Shown piece after piece: positions 18,565 through 28,138 of a stretch of 64,000 nt of DNA (the first letter of the stretch is position 1; each line of letters begins with the position of its first letter). This DNA is from Marseilla massiliensis. GTDB taxonomy: Bacteria; Bacteroidota; Bacteroidia; Bacteroidales; Bacteroidaceae. Where the stretch lies: assembly GCF_016899955.1 (NCBI RefSeq), contig NZ_JACJJL010000003.1, positions 62,001 through 126,000 on the forward strand, given 5' to 3'. Under the pieces are notes generated by a model that worked only from the letters and a program-made list of their open reading frames with translations, made no database searches and was not told where the DNA came from. The translations under genes were made by a program, and so were the position numbers.

Positions 18565-19695
18565 ATGAGCATTAAGTCTGTTGTTATTGTATGCTTGGTG
18601 GCCATGATTCCATTTGCCGTGTCCGGCCAGACAATAAAACCGGGCCGGATATGGAAAGATAACCGTGGCATTCATATCAATGCCCATGGTGGTTGTGTTA
18701 TAAGTCATGGCGGTAAATATTATTGGTATGGGGAGCACAAGTCGGACGACACATCATCTGCGATGGTTGGTGTGACGTGTTATTCGTCGGAGAATCTTGT
18801 AGACTGGACTTATGAAGGCGTGGCACTCCCCGTGTCTGATGAGGCCGGGCACGATATCGAGCGTGGGTGTATTCTTGAGCGCCCCAAGGTGGTTTACAAC
18901 GAAGCCACCCGTCGTTTCGTCATGTGGTTCCATCTGGAATTGAAAGGCCGCGGTTATGCTGATGCTCGTTATGGAGTAGCCGTGAGCGACTCTCCTGTTG
19001 GGCCGTTTCGTTTCATTCGTTCCGGTAGGGTAAATCCAGGCTTGTGGCCTATGGATATGTCACAGGCAGACCGAGACGTGGCAGACGCGCTTGATTTGGG
19101 TAAGTATACAGAGTGGTGGACACCCGCTTGGCGCGATGCCATAGTCAAAGGCCTTTTCGTTAAGCGTGACATGCGGGCCCACGATGGGTTGCCGGCTGGG
19201 CAGATGGCCCGCGACATGACAATATATGTGGACAGTGATGGTCGGGCATACCATATTTATTCCTCAGAAGATAACCTGACAATTCAAGTGGCTGAGCTTA
19301 CAGATGATTATACGGCCCACACCGGAAAATATGTACGTGTGGCTCCGGGGGATATGAATGAGGCACCTGCCATATTTAAAAAGGATGGCAAGTATTGGAT
19401 GATAACGTCGGGCTGTACAGGTTGGGATCCTAATGAAGCCCGTATGTTTTCGGCAGACAACATTTGGGGGCCATGGTTGCAACACCCTAATCCCTGCGTG
19501 GGGCCCAAAGCCGAAAAAACTTTTGGTGGTCAAGGCACCTATGTATTGCATGTTGGCAACTCGTATATTTTCATGGCTGATGTGTGGCGACCGGAGTACC
19601 CAAGCGACGCACGGTATATTTGGTTGCCTATTGAGTTTGACAAGGGCAGCCCTGTGATTCGTTGGAAGACAGAATGGGCGCCTGGCAATATGTGA
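18565..19695 (+). CDS. GH43 glycosidase, exo-beta-1,3-galactanase-like branch
   Basis: The 376-residue protein has a signal peptide (to about residue 21, ending VSGQ) and a single GH43 propeller. The opening INAHGGCVISHGGKYYWYGEHK is characteristic of the branch that includes exo-beta-1,3-galactanases, in which the usual Asp base at this place is absent. Conserved acidic positions include E105 in LERPK and E266 in MNEAP. The closing WLPIEFDKGSPVIRWKTEW also fits. It would remove galactose units from a beta-1,3-galactan backbone. The family assignment is firm, but the galactan specificity is inferred from the motif. It is preceded by operator block 1 and followed by operator block 2, so it forms its own transcription unit. 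Confidence 0.85.
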   Translation: MSIKSVVIVCLVAMIPFAVSGQTIKPGRIWKDNRGIHINAHGGCVISHGGKYYWYGEHKSDDTSSAMVGVTCYSSENLVDWTYEGVALPVSDEAGHDIERGCILERPKVVYNEATRRFVMWFHLELKGRGYADARYGVAVSDSPVGPFRFIRSGRVNPGLWPMDMSQADRDVADALDLGKYTEWWTPAWRDAIVKGLFVKRDMRAHDGLPAGQMARDMTIYVDSDGRAYHIYSSEDNLTIQVAELTDDYTAHTGKYVRVAPGDMNEAPAIFKKDGKYWMITSGCTGWDPNEARMFSADNIWGPWLQHPNPCVGPKAEKTFGGQGTYVLHVGNSYIFMADVWRPEYPSDARYIWLPIEFDKGSPVIRWKTEWAPGNM

Positions 19696-19795
19696 GTAAG
19701 GGGGATATGTTGTTGTGGCATGATACATGAACAGCCTCTGACTTGATGCTTGGAAATATCGATGACTTTTCGCTAAAAATGGATGGTTATGGCGG

Positions 19796-19862
19796 AATTA
19801 ACGATAATGCCCCCTTAAATAATGATAATTTTCCCTTGTAGGGCCTTTACTTGATAATTTTG
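19796..19862 (+). promoter_or_regulatory. HTCS operator-promoter block 2 (main PUL operon)
   Basis: This block aligns with 18369-18436: AATTAAC at the start, AATAATGATAA and TTTCCCTT in the middle, and TAATTTTG (19855-19862) as the -7 box. It stands about 300 bp before the ATG at 20161, leaving a long leader. Confidence 0.7.
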
Positions 19863-19869
19863 CAAAGAC

Positions 19870-20160
19870 AATATAAAATATGAAATCAAATATGTATTAC
19901 GTGGCGATAACCATTCTGCGGATTCAACCTTGGCACGGTCATTAAAGACAAAGGCCTGGCATTTGGATTTTGCAGAGCATATATATAATAATGTGTACTA
20001 CTGCATCATGCTTTAGCTTGGCAGCACATTGCCTGTTGCATTGGCAAGCGGTCAGGTTTGGTGTGAATGTCACAGCCGATTGAACGGCTGTAGATGGCGC
20101 GGTACGTGATGTGACCAACTAACTTCAGAACACTAACAATATTTCATAATAACTAAAATC
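19870..20160 (+). promoter_or_regulatory. Long 5' leader of the PUL operon
   Basis: If transcription starts at operator block 2, about 290 nt precede the first ATG. No coding frame is convincing. A small hairpin, ACAGCCG (20072-20078) with CGGCTGT (20085-20091), is visible. No known riboswitch was recognised. Confidence 0.4.
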
Positions 20161-23100
20161 ATGACTATGTTTATTGGAAAAAATTTACTTTTAGCGTCTT
20201 CACTTGTGTTGGCGGCAGTCGGCGCAAGTGCGGAGATTGTTGACGGCGTTCGTCAGCTGCCTTCGTATCCGCAGGTGACAAAGACATCACTGCAGTTCGA
20301 CAAGTCGCTCTTGCTTTTCAACAAAGCCTCAGGCTTTTTCTGTGGAGCAAACGATTGGAAAACGCGTGCCAGTGTCTCTGAACAGGGATATCGTGTTTTC
20401 GTAAGCAAGCATCTCGATTCAAAGGGAGCTTGGGACGGCAAGACAGTCATACTCAAGGACTCCGTCGAGAAAAACAATAGCGGTGCTTTGGTCAACAAGA
20501 TTCTTATGGTCTGGGCTGCCGAAGACGGTGCATCATGGGTGGACTGGAACAACCAGGCTGACACATTGTGGACAATAGCCCCTGCCGGTGACAATTATCG
20601 CATATCTGTTAGCAATGAAAATCCTGTATGCAATACTGCAGGAACTTTTTATGGTACTCAGAAAGGCAATGTTGAGGAGACGAGGTTGTTCTGGAACCTG
20701 CCATTGGACAAAGTAAACGCAGATTGGTATTTCGTAGACCCGGCAGTGTTTGCCAAGGAGAAAGAAAGCTTTGACGCTGCAATAGCTGAATACAAGAAGG
20801 CATTGGAAATATTCAAGGTTGCCGAAGGACTTAAGGTACTTCTTGATGAAGCCGAGGCAAGCCACGTGGATGTGGCAGCTCAAAAGGCTGTCTACCTGAA
20901 TGAAAAGGCCACAAAAGAAGAGATAGAGGCTGCTATACAGGCAGTTAAGACGGCTCTGGCTGCAGTGGAAGAGGGTAAGGTTACTGCCGACAATCCCGTA
21001 GACAAGACGTCGCTTATCACCAACCCCAGCTACGACAAGAACAACAATGACGGTTGGAGTGGCGACAAGCCAGCATTCCAGTCACATACCGATGCAGAGT
21101 TCTACCAGAAGAAATTCAATGTATACCAAAAGATAACTTCTGCGCCCAAGGGAGTGTATGCTCTAAATCTCCAGGCTTTCTATCGTTCAGGTTTCTCTAA
21201 TGTGGCTTATGAGAACTATAAGTCGATGACTGGTTACGATGCCAAACTTTATGCCGTAAATGGTGCGGATACTGTGGTTGCCAATATCGTAAACCCGTTC
21301 TCTGAGGCACTTACTGAGGCAAAGGGAATGAATGAGAGCTCTGTTGAAGACGGTGGAGTGACTTATTACATACCGAACAACATGGAGACAGCAGAGGCAT
21401 ATTTCAAGGATGGCCTGTATAATAACACTGTGTTCTTTGCGACAGAAGATGGTTCGATGACCATCGGTATGTTTAAGAATAATTCCGACCAGCCCTCTGG
21501 CAACTGGGTGTTGTTTGACAACTGGGGCCTGAAGTATTATGGTAGCGGTGCTGATGCTTATACGTTGTGGCTCGAAGACGTGAAGAAGTCGGCAAAGGAT
21601 TATTCTCAACTTCCCGACGGCATGCTCATTACCGATGGCATGGTAAGCAACTATACAAATGTGATTAGGAGCTTCGTAAAGGCATCGAACAAAGCAGAGG
21701 TATTGGACGCCATTGCCAAAATCAACGGTGAGTCGGCTAAGATTGAAGCAAATCTTGCTGCATGGAAAGAATATCAGGAGGCTTTGGTAAAAGGTAAGAA
21801 AATTGCAAACGACGAGTCGATTGTTGGACAAGACAAGAGCGACCTTGCCGATTACATCGACCTTGAAAGCGAGGACATAATCTCAGGTCTTTCTCTTACT
21901 ACAGATGAAGTGAAGGCAGAGACCGCCAAAGTGCTCGCAATGATAGATGCAGCTATAAAGAATGGCATCACTCCCGGTACCGATGTTACAGACAAGTATC
22001 TTGTGAACGCAGACTTCGAAGTGAAGGACAAGGGTTGGACTGTGAAGAAAGCAAATGGCGGCAATGTTGCTTATGGTGGCACAACGACCAATAAGTGTTT
22101 CGAGGCATGGAACAATTCTAATTTCGATGTTTACCAGGAAGTTAACAGCGCTCCTGTTGGTGTCTACGAAATATCTGTACAGGGTTTCTATCGTTACATG
22201 AGAGGTGCCAATGCCTATAATGCATATCAGGAAGGAACAGCCCCCAACGACGTAGTAAACATATATGTAAATAATCGGAATGCGCATTTCAAGAGCGTGT
22301 TTGACGAAAAGGTAGAGAATGGCCAGATGTATAGCGTTACTGATGACAATCCTCCTTTTGTTGATCCTGAAGAGGCTTACTGGTATCCCAACGACATGGC
22401 CAACTCAAGTATTGCTTTTGCCAATGGCCTGTATAAGGCTACATCTTTCGGTGTTGTTGCCAAGGCTGGCGACGTGCTCCGCATAGGTGTGAAAGGTGCG
22501 ACAAACCAGCAGGGAGACAGCTGGGCCATCTGGGATGATTTCAAGATGGTGTTCAGGGGCACTGATGCAGAAGTGGTGAAGCCGCTTCTGACAGATGTCA
22601 TTGCCGACCTCAAGAAGACTATCGATGAAGGCAAGACAGTAGGCAAGTCTGTTCTTGAGAATGCCAACACTGTTCTTGCAGGTTCCGAAGAGGCCGTTAA
22701 TGGCTCAGACGGTAAGGCTATGTTCCAGGCTTTGTGCGATGCATTGGCAGCAAACGAGTCTATGGCCACTTCTGCTGATTTGTTTGCAAAGCTAAGTCTT
22801 AAGGCTGAAGAGCTCAATGCAGCTTATCTCTCTTCAGAGGCTGCAGAAGCAACGAAGTCGGAAGCTGCAGCGCTGTTTATCGAAATCACCGATGGTATTT
22901 CTGCCGGAACGATTGAAGACGGCGATGTTGCCGGATATATGGAGAAAATAGAGGGCATGATAATCAAGTTGGCGATACCAGCCGAGGCAGCTAATGCTTC
23001 AGACGACAATCCTGTCGACATGACGCAGCTTATCAAGACCCCGACATTTGACGATGGCCTTGGAGCAAATTCAGTTGCAGGTTGGGAAGGAACAGAAGGC

Positions 23101-23769
23101 TATAACTTTGGCAATGATGACACACAGAAGGCTGCGCTTGCCATCGAGTTCTATTCAAAGACGTTTGACATCAACCAGACAATAAAGGGCTTGCCTAACG
23201 GTACTTACAAGGTGGCAGTGTCGGCACTCTACCGTTTTGGAAGCATAGCTGACGATTATGCTGCCTACAAGGCCGATCCGTCGGTAGCTGGCAACGCGTT
23301 TGTTTATGCAGTGACAGGAGGCGACTCGATAAAGGCACCTGTTTGCCTGCTTGCATCCGGGGCAAATGAAGACCTGGGTATTGCAGGAACAAGCAATATC
23401 AGTGGTACTGATTTGTATGTTCCTAACAGCATGGTTTCTGCTGTGGCTTATTTCACAGACCTCAAGGCTTATGCAAATGAAATAATTGTGAAGGTGACAG
23501 ACGGAACTCTCAAGATAGGTCTGAAAAAGCCGGTTAAGCTTGATAACGACTGGGTTATCATGGACAACTGGACTCTGACATACTATGGCGAGAACAGTAC
23601 CAAGGAGCCTACAGACGGAATAGACAACGTTAATGCTGCTGAGGCCGCCAAGGTTGAAATATTCAACATTAACGGCATCAAGGTGAACCGTTTGGCTAAG
23701 GGTGTTAACATAATAAAGACAACATCTGCTGACGGACGTATCACAGTAAAGAAAGTATATGTAAGATAA
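20161..23769 (+). CDS. Large modular secreted protein with three repeated binding-like modules
   Basis: The 1202-residue protein has a signal peptide (to about residue 24) and an N-terminal beta-rich domain of about 170 residues that recalls ricin-type beta-trefoil proteins. Three copies of a roughly 190-residue module follow, at about 277-461, 605-800 and 948-1143. Each opens with a DNPVDxT-like or DVTDK motif, then F-xKxFDVYQxI, PxGxYxLxxxxFYR and a final DxWxLxYYG. Helical linkers of about 60-100 residues separate them. The C-terminus (NINGIKVNRLAKGVNIIK to the end) is a sorting-tag-like domain shared with three later proteins. No catalytic domain was recognised. It is probably secreted or surface-bound and binds glycan, but this is inference. 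It is the first gene of the operon behind operator block 2. Confidence 0.8.
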   Translation: MTMFIGKNLLLASSLVLAAVGASAEIVDGVRQLPSYPQVTKTSLQFDKSLLLFNKASGFFCGANDWKTRASVSEQGYRVFVSKHLDSKGAWDGKTVILKDSVEKNNSGALVNKILMVWAAEDGASWVDWNNQADTLWTIAPAGDNYRISVSNENPVCNTAGTFYGTQKGNVEETRLFWNLPLDKVNADWYFVDPAVFAKEKESFDAAIAEYKKALEIFKVAEGLKVLLDEAEASHVDVAAQKAVYLNEKATKEEIEAAIQAVKTALAAVEEGKVTADNPVDKTSLITNPSYDKNNNDGWSGDKPAFQSHTDAEFYQKKFNVYQKITSAPKGVYALNLQAFYRSGFSNVAYENYKSMTGYDAKLYAVNGADTVVANIVNPFSEALTEAKGMNESSVEDGGVTYYIPNNMETAEAYFKDGLYNNTVFFATEDGSMTIGMFKNNSDQPSGNWVLFDNWGLKYYGSGADAYTLWLEDVKKSAKDYSQLPDGMLITDGMVSNYTNVIRSFVKASNKAEVLDAIAKINGESAKIEANLAAWKEYQEALVKGKKIANDESIVGQDKSDLADYIDLESEDIISGLSLTTDEVKAETAKVLAMIDAAIKNGITPGTDVTDKYLVNADFEVKDKGWTVKKANGGNVAYGGTTTNKCFEAWNNSNFDVYQEVNSAPVGVYEISVQGFYRYMRGANAYNAYQEGTAPNDVVNIYVNNRNAHFKSVFDEKVENGQMYSVTDDNPPFVDPEEAYWYPNDMANSSIAFANGLYKATSFGVVAKAGDVLRIGVKGATNQQGDSWAIWDDFKMVFRGTDAEVVKPLLTDVIADLKKTIDEGKTVGKSVLENANTVLAGSEEAVNGSDGKAMFQALCDALAANESMATSADLFAKLSLKAEELNAAYLSSEAAEATKSEAAALFIEITDGISAGTIEDGDVAGYMEKIEGMIIKLAIPAEAANASDDNPVDMTQLIKTPTFDDGLGANSVAGWEGTEGYNFGNDDTQKAALAIEFYSKTFDINQTIKGLPNGTYKVAVSALYRFGSIADDYAAYKADPSVAGNAFVYAVTGGDSIKAPVCLLASGANEDLGIAGTSNISGTDLYVPNSMVSAVAYFTDLKAYANEIIVKVTDGTLKIGLKKPVKLDNDWVIMDNWTLTYYGENSTKEPTDGIDNVNAAEAAKVEIFNINGIKVNRLAKGVNIIKTTSADGRITVKKVYVR

Positions 23770-23802
23770 GGCACACTTTAGCCGAAATCCGATGATTGAT
23801 GT

Positions 23803-23835
23803 GGGAGGCAGATATGCCTGTCTGCCTCCCATTTT
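23803..23835 (+). terminator. Possible attenuating terminator between two PUL genes
   Basis: GGGAGGCAGA (23803-23812) and TCTGCCTCCC (23821-23830) form a perfect 10-bp stem with an 8-nt loop, followed by ATTTTCT. The T-run is weak, so partial termination that lowers expression of the downstream genes relative to the first gene is likelier than a full stop. Confidence 0.5.
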
Positions 23836-23871
23836 CTAACTAACATTAATATTTATCAACGCAAACCTAAA

Positions 23872-26800
23872 ATGAAAAGATTTCTAACTCTGGGAGTACT
23901 CTGTGCAATTGCCATCCATTCATTAGCACAAGTTTGTATGACCATAGATGCAACGCGGCGTGGGCCGCATATCGGGCCTTACCATAATGGATTATTCTTT
24001 GAAGAGATAAATCATGCTGGTGATGGTGGGCTTTATGCCGAATTGATAAGCAATCGTTCGTTCGAAGACGGTATGGCAAACTGGTCTCCGTATAATGGCG
24101 CTTCAATACGGCTTAAAACAAAAGGCTTGCTTAATGATTCTCAGCGCAACGCGTTGTCGATTACTGTTTTAGGGGCGTCGAAATCAAATATCAAGGGAGT
24201 TGCCAACAGCGGATTCTGGGGCATGAACATCGTTAAAGATTCAACTTACAACCTTTCACTGTGGGTGAAAGGCGATGTTGCATTTTCTGGCAAGCTGATT
24301 GCGCAGCTACGTTCAAATGACGGAAAGACTATTTTAGGTACTGGTGTATTGCAGGGAACTGTCAGCAACACGTCTTGGTCGAAGCTTAATGTTGCCATCA
24401 CACCAACAAAATCAGATGAAAGAGGACAGCTACTGTTGCTTACGGGCACCAATGGACGTCTTGACATTGATGTGGTGTCAATGTTTCCATATACATGGAA
24501 TAATCGTCCCAACGGCCTGCGTAGCGATTTGGCACAGTTGCTGGCTGACATGCATCCTTCATTTTTGCGCTTTCCCGGAGGTTGTTATGTAGAAGGAGAG
24601 GGTAGCTATGGCAACGCTTTCCAATGGAAAAAGACAATCGGCCCTATTGAAGCCCGCCCCGGCCATTATAATAAAAACTGGGGATATTGGTCGTCTGATG
24701 GCCTGGGGTTTGATGAATACTTGCAGTTATGCGAAGATTTAGGAGCAGCCCCAATGTTTGTTGTAAACATCGGCTTGGGGCATGGATTCTCATTGTCACA
24801 CGATTCTACAATGGTTCTTGTCCAGGATGTACTCGATGCTATAGAGTATGCCAACGGAGACGCTACCACTTATTGGGGAGCGAAGCGGATTGCCAACGGT
24901 CATTCCGAACCTTATGGCTTGAAGTTTGTAGAGATAGGCAATGAGAATTATTCGCCGGGCGAGAAATCGGAGTATGCAGAAAGGTATATTCTGTTTTATG
25001 AGGCTATCAAGGCAAAATACCCGGATATCGTGACCATAGGCAATGTAGAGGCATGGGGCACTGACAATCCATCATGGGGCAACAGTCATCCTGTGGAAAT
25101 TGTTGACGAGCATTATTACCGCCATTTCCAATGGATGCGCAACAATTATGGCAAGTATGACAACTACCCAAGATTCCCGATTGTGTACAATGGTGAATAC
25201 GCAGCGAACGGAGGTGGGTATGGTAAGTATGGCAACATGAACAGTGCGCTTGGCGAGGCAATATACATGTTGGGTATGGAACGCAACAGCGACGTGTGCC
25301 AGATGGCGTCTTTCGCACCGATATTTACTCACGAGAAAGATCTGCGTTGGCCATACGACATGATTCATTTCAATGCTTCGGACTATTTTGTAACACCGTC
25401 GTATTATGTCCAAAAAATGATGAATTTGAATCTTGGCCAACAGAACCTCTTGTGGACTGAGACGGGTAATGCTTTGGCTCAAGCCAGTGGTGATGTTAAG
25501 GTAGGAATTGGTTCATGGGGTACACAGGTAGCGTTTGATGATATATCCGTAAATGGTTCTGATGGTAGTCTGATGTTCTCAGACCATTTTGATGGTGGTC
25601 TCGGGGCTTGGATTGTGAACGATGGCAATTGGAATGTTTCCGATGGCACTTTTGTTCAATCTTCATCTTCAGAGAATTGCACAGCCGTGATGGACAAGTC
25701 TCTGCATGGCAATTATATATATAAGGTGCGTGCAATGAAGACCGGTGGCAACGAAGGTTTCCTAATCTTGTTTAATTTCAAGGATAGTAAAAACTATGCA
25801 TGGTGGAACATCGGAGGTTGGAACAACCGGAAGCATGGGGTAGAGATATGTGTTAATGGCACTAAATCGACCGTAGTAGAAAGACAAGGAAGGATAGAGA
25901 ACAACAAATGGTATGATATTGAAGTCCGTGTTAATGGTGCCGATGTTACCTGTTTGTTAGATAATGAAGTGATTCATACGTTTACCCTTAATACAGAGTG
26001 TGCCTTATATCAGAGTGTGCAAATCGATGAAGGCAATGGTGAGCTTATACTAAAGGTTGTCAACCCGCATGGCGAAAGTCAGCGGCTCAATGTCAATGTG
26101 CAAAACATGAAGATATCAAGCGGAACCGTAGAGAGGCTCTCGGCTGATTCCGGGACAGATGAGAATACGATGGAGCGCCCTGATGTGATTGTTCCCACGA
26201 AAGAGCCTGTGGCCGTTGACAACGGTGAAAATGTGGCATTAGACATTCCACCATATTCGCTGAATGTATTCCGTCTGGGTGCAGAGTCCATAAGCAAAGA
26301 AATCCGAGTGTCGTATCCGGAGTATGAAAGAGAGGACAGGGGTATGGGGGCGTATCTTTTTGTCCATATGAACAGAAATGGAGAATACACGAGCTATGCA
26401 TTGAGTAAATACGGAAACAACTGGCAAGATATGCTTGGTGGGGCAGAGGTCTTTGACACTAAGGCCAATACAGTTACCGGAGGAATGCGCGATGCATACA
26501 TAACACGCATGCATGACGGTAATTTCATGTTGGCCGGTACAGACATGACGTCACGACTGGGATGGACGAGCAACCATATCATGGTACTTATGCTTTCGCC
26601 CGACCTCGTGCACTGGACGAAAAATGTAAAGATAGACCTTGAGTCGGAAGACAACCTAAAGGCTCTTGGCGGCATTACCGCGGATGAGATGACAGCCGCT
26701 TGGGCTCCGCAAGTGATATACGACAGGGAGAGTGGAAATTATGTCATGTACTATAGCGTTGGCTTTCCTGACCGACATCGTATATATTATAGCATCATTG

Positions 26801-28122
26801 ACAAAGATTTGAATGTACTTAGTCGCCCGGCGTTGTTGTTTGATCCAGGCTACGATGTCATAGATGCAGATATTGTATGGAATGATGTAGACAAACACTA
26901 TGTGATGCTTTATAAATGCGAGAAGACATCAGGGTTTGACAGGGCAACAGCCAAACATCTTGTCCCTGCCGCCAACGAGACATCCGGAGTTTGCCAGTGG
27001 ACTATTACACCTGATTTCCATTATGGTGAAAACAATCAGGCCATAGAGGCTCCGACCCAATGGCGCCAAATCGGTTCAGACAAGTGGATGTTGGCTTATA
27101 TTAATTATTCCGGCAATGGATACGGATATAAGATTTGCGGCATGGACGAGCATGGATTGAATGTCGGGGCACCGGCAATGATTAATGGCAGTGTGGCCGC
27201 CCAGCACGGAAGCATACTGAAGATATCATCAGAAGAGTATGATTATCTAAAGTTATGGGAAAGGGTAAAGACGCTATTGCCTGACGCAGAGTCATATTAT
27301 AAAGCTTGTAAGCACGACGCTATTGCCGATGCAATATTGAAAGCTCAAAATGCGCTAAGTAACTCAACAACGTTTGATGAGAACGTTAAGGAGATGAATG
27401 CAGCATACGATGCACTAGTAAAATGCAAGGATATATACATGGAATATATCAAGAATATGGGTGAGGCAGGTAAGGCTGTGGATATGACGGCCTTGCTTGT
27501 CAACCCTGACTTCAGGGACGGTGCGAAAGGCTGGAATGTTTCAACCAATTTTACCCAGGCCAATGGGGCTGTTGCTGAATATTGGAATACATCATTCGAT
27601 TTTTCACAGACCATAGAGAACATGCCTAAGGGGGAATATGAAGTAAGTGTGCAGAGCTTTTATCGTAACGGTTCTGTTTCGGATGCGGTATCTGCACACG
27701 TTAACGGTACCGAAAAGTCCTGCGCTGTGTTATACGCAAATGACAGCGAGGAACCAATTATGAGCATATACGATGAAAGTGTAACCCAGTATGGGTTATC
27801 ACCTTATACTTATCCTGACAATGTAACAACGGCAAATGAAGCCTTCAATAAATTCGGTTTGTATACAAATGCATTGCGGCTGTCACACAACACCACTGGG
27901 CCGATAACAATAGGTATAAGGAAGATGGAACATGTTGCATCTGATTGGTGCTGCTTTGATAACTTCAACCTGAAGTATCTCGGCGAGCCTTCATCCGTGA
28001 ATGGCAATATAAAAGCTAATGTGCAAAAGCATAAGCTATATACTTTGGACGGATGCGAAGTGCAAAACAAGGGCATGCATGGGAAAGTATACATCAAGGA
28101 TGGACAAAAAATAATAGAATAA
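23872..28122 (+). CDS. GH51-GH43 fusion with inserted lectin-like domain
   Basis: This 1416-residue enzyme begins with a signal peptide. Its GH51 alpha-L-arabinofuranosidase domain opens with GLFFEEINHAGDGGLYAELI. The acid/base is E358 in IGNEN and the nucleophile probably E442 in NGEYA. A concanavalin-like insert (about 550-680) sits within the C-terminal beta part of the GH51 unit. A GH43-like propeller follows (about 820-1095, with MRDAY, DADIVW, AIEAP), related to the separate protein at 11915. Then come a helical linker, one copy of the module found three times in the preceding protein, and a sorting-tag-like C-terminus (YTLDGCEV). Two arabinofuranosidase-type active sites on one chain suggest removal of differently linked arabinose branches. 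It is probably exported. Confidence 0.88.
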   Translation: MKRFLTLGVLCAIAIHSLAQVCMTIDATRRGPHIGPYHNGLFFEEINHAGDGGLYAELISNRSFEDGMANWSPYNGASIRLKTKGLLNDSQRNALSITVLGASKSNIKGVANSGFWGMNIVKDSTYNLSLWVKGDVAFSGKLIAQLRSNDGKTILGTGVLQGTVSNTSWSKLNVAITPTKSDERGQLLLLTGTNGRLDIDVVSMFPYTWNNRPNGLRSDLAQLLADMHPSFLRFPGGCYVEGEGSYGNAFQWKKTIGPIEARPGHYNKNWGYWSSDGLGFDEYLQLCEDLGAAPMFVVNIGLGHGFSLSHDSTMVLVQDVLDAIEYANGDATTYWGAKRIANGHSEPYGLKFVEIGNENYSPGEKSEYAERYILFYEAIKAKYPDIVTIGNVEAWGTDNPSWGNSHPVEIVDEHYYRHFQWMRNNYGKYDNYPRFPIVYNGEYAANGGGYGKYGNMNSALGEAIYMLGMERNSDVCQMASFAPIFTHEKDLRWPYDMIHFNASDYFVTPSYYVQKMMNLNLGQQNLLWTETGNALAQASGDVKVGIGSWGTQVAFDDISVNGSDGSLMFSDHFDGGLGAWIVNDGNWNVSDGTFVQSSSSENCTAVMDKSLHGNYIYKVRAMKTGGNEGFLILFNFKDSKNYAWWNIGGWNNRKHGVEICVNGTKSTVVERQGRIENNKWYDIEVRVNGADVTCLLDNEVIHTFTLNTECALYQSVQIDEGNGELILKVVNPHGESQRLNVNVQNMKISSGTVERLSADSGTDENTMERPDVIVPTKEPVAVDNGENVALDIPPYSLNVFRLGAESISKEIRVSYPEYEREDRGMGAYLFVHMNRNGEYTSYALSKYGNNWQDMLGGAEVFDTKANTVTGGMRDAYITRMHDGNFMLAGTDMTSRLGWTSNHIMVLMLSPDLVHWTKNVKIDLESEDNLKALGGITADEMTAAWAPQVIYDRESGNYVMYYSVGFPDRHRIYYSIIDKDLNVLSRPALLFDPGYDVIDADIVWNDVDKHYVMLYKCEKTSGFDRATAKHLVPAANETSGVCQWTITPDFHYGENNQAIEAPTQWRQIGSDKWMLAYINYSGNGYGYKICGMDEHGLNVGAPAMINGSVAAQHGSILKISSEEYDYLKLWERVKTLLPDAESYYKACKHDAIADAILKAQNALSNSTTFDENVKEMNAAYDALVKCKDIYMEYIKNMGEAGKAVDMTALLVNPDFRDGAKGWNVSTNFTQANGAVAEYWNTSFDFSQTIENMPKGEYEVSVQSFYRNGSVSDAVSAHVNGTEKSCAVLYANDSEEPIMSIYDESVTQYGLSPYTYPDNVTTANEAFNKFGLYTNALRLSHNTTGPITIGIRKMEHVASDWCCFDNFNLKYLGEPSSVNGNIKANVQKHKLYTLDGCEVQNKGMHGKVYIKDGQKIIE

Positions 28123-28138
28123 CTAAAAACATAAAAGC

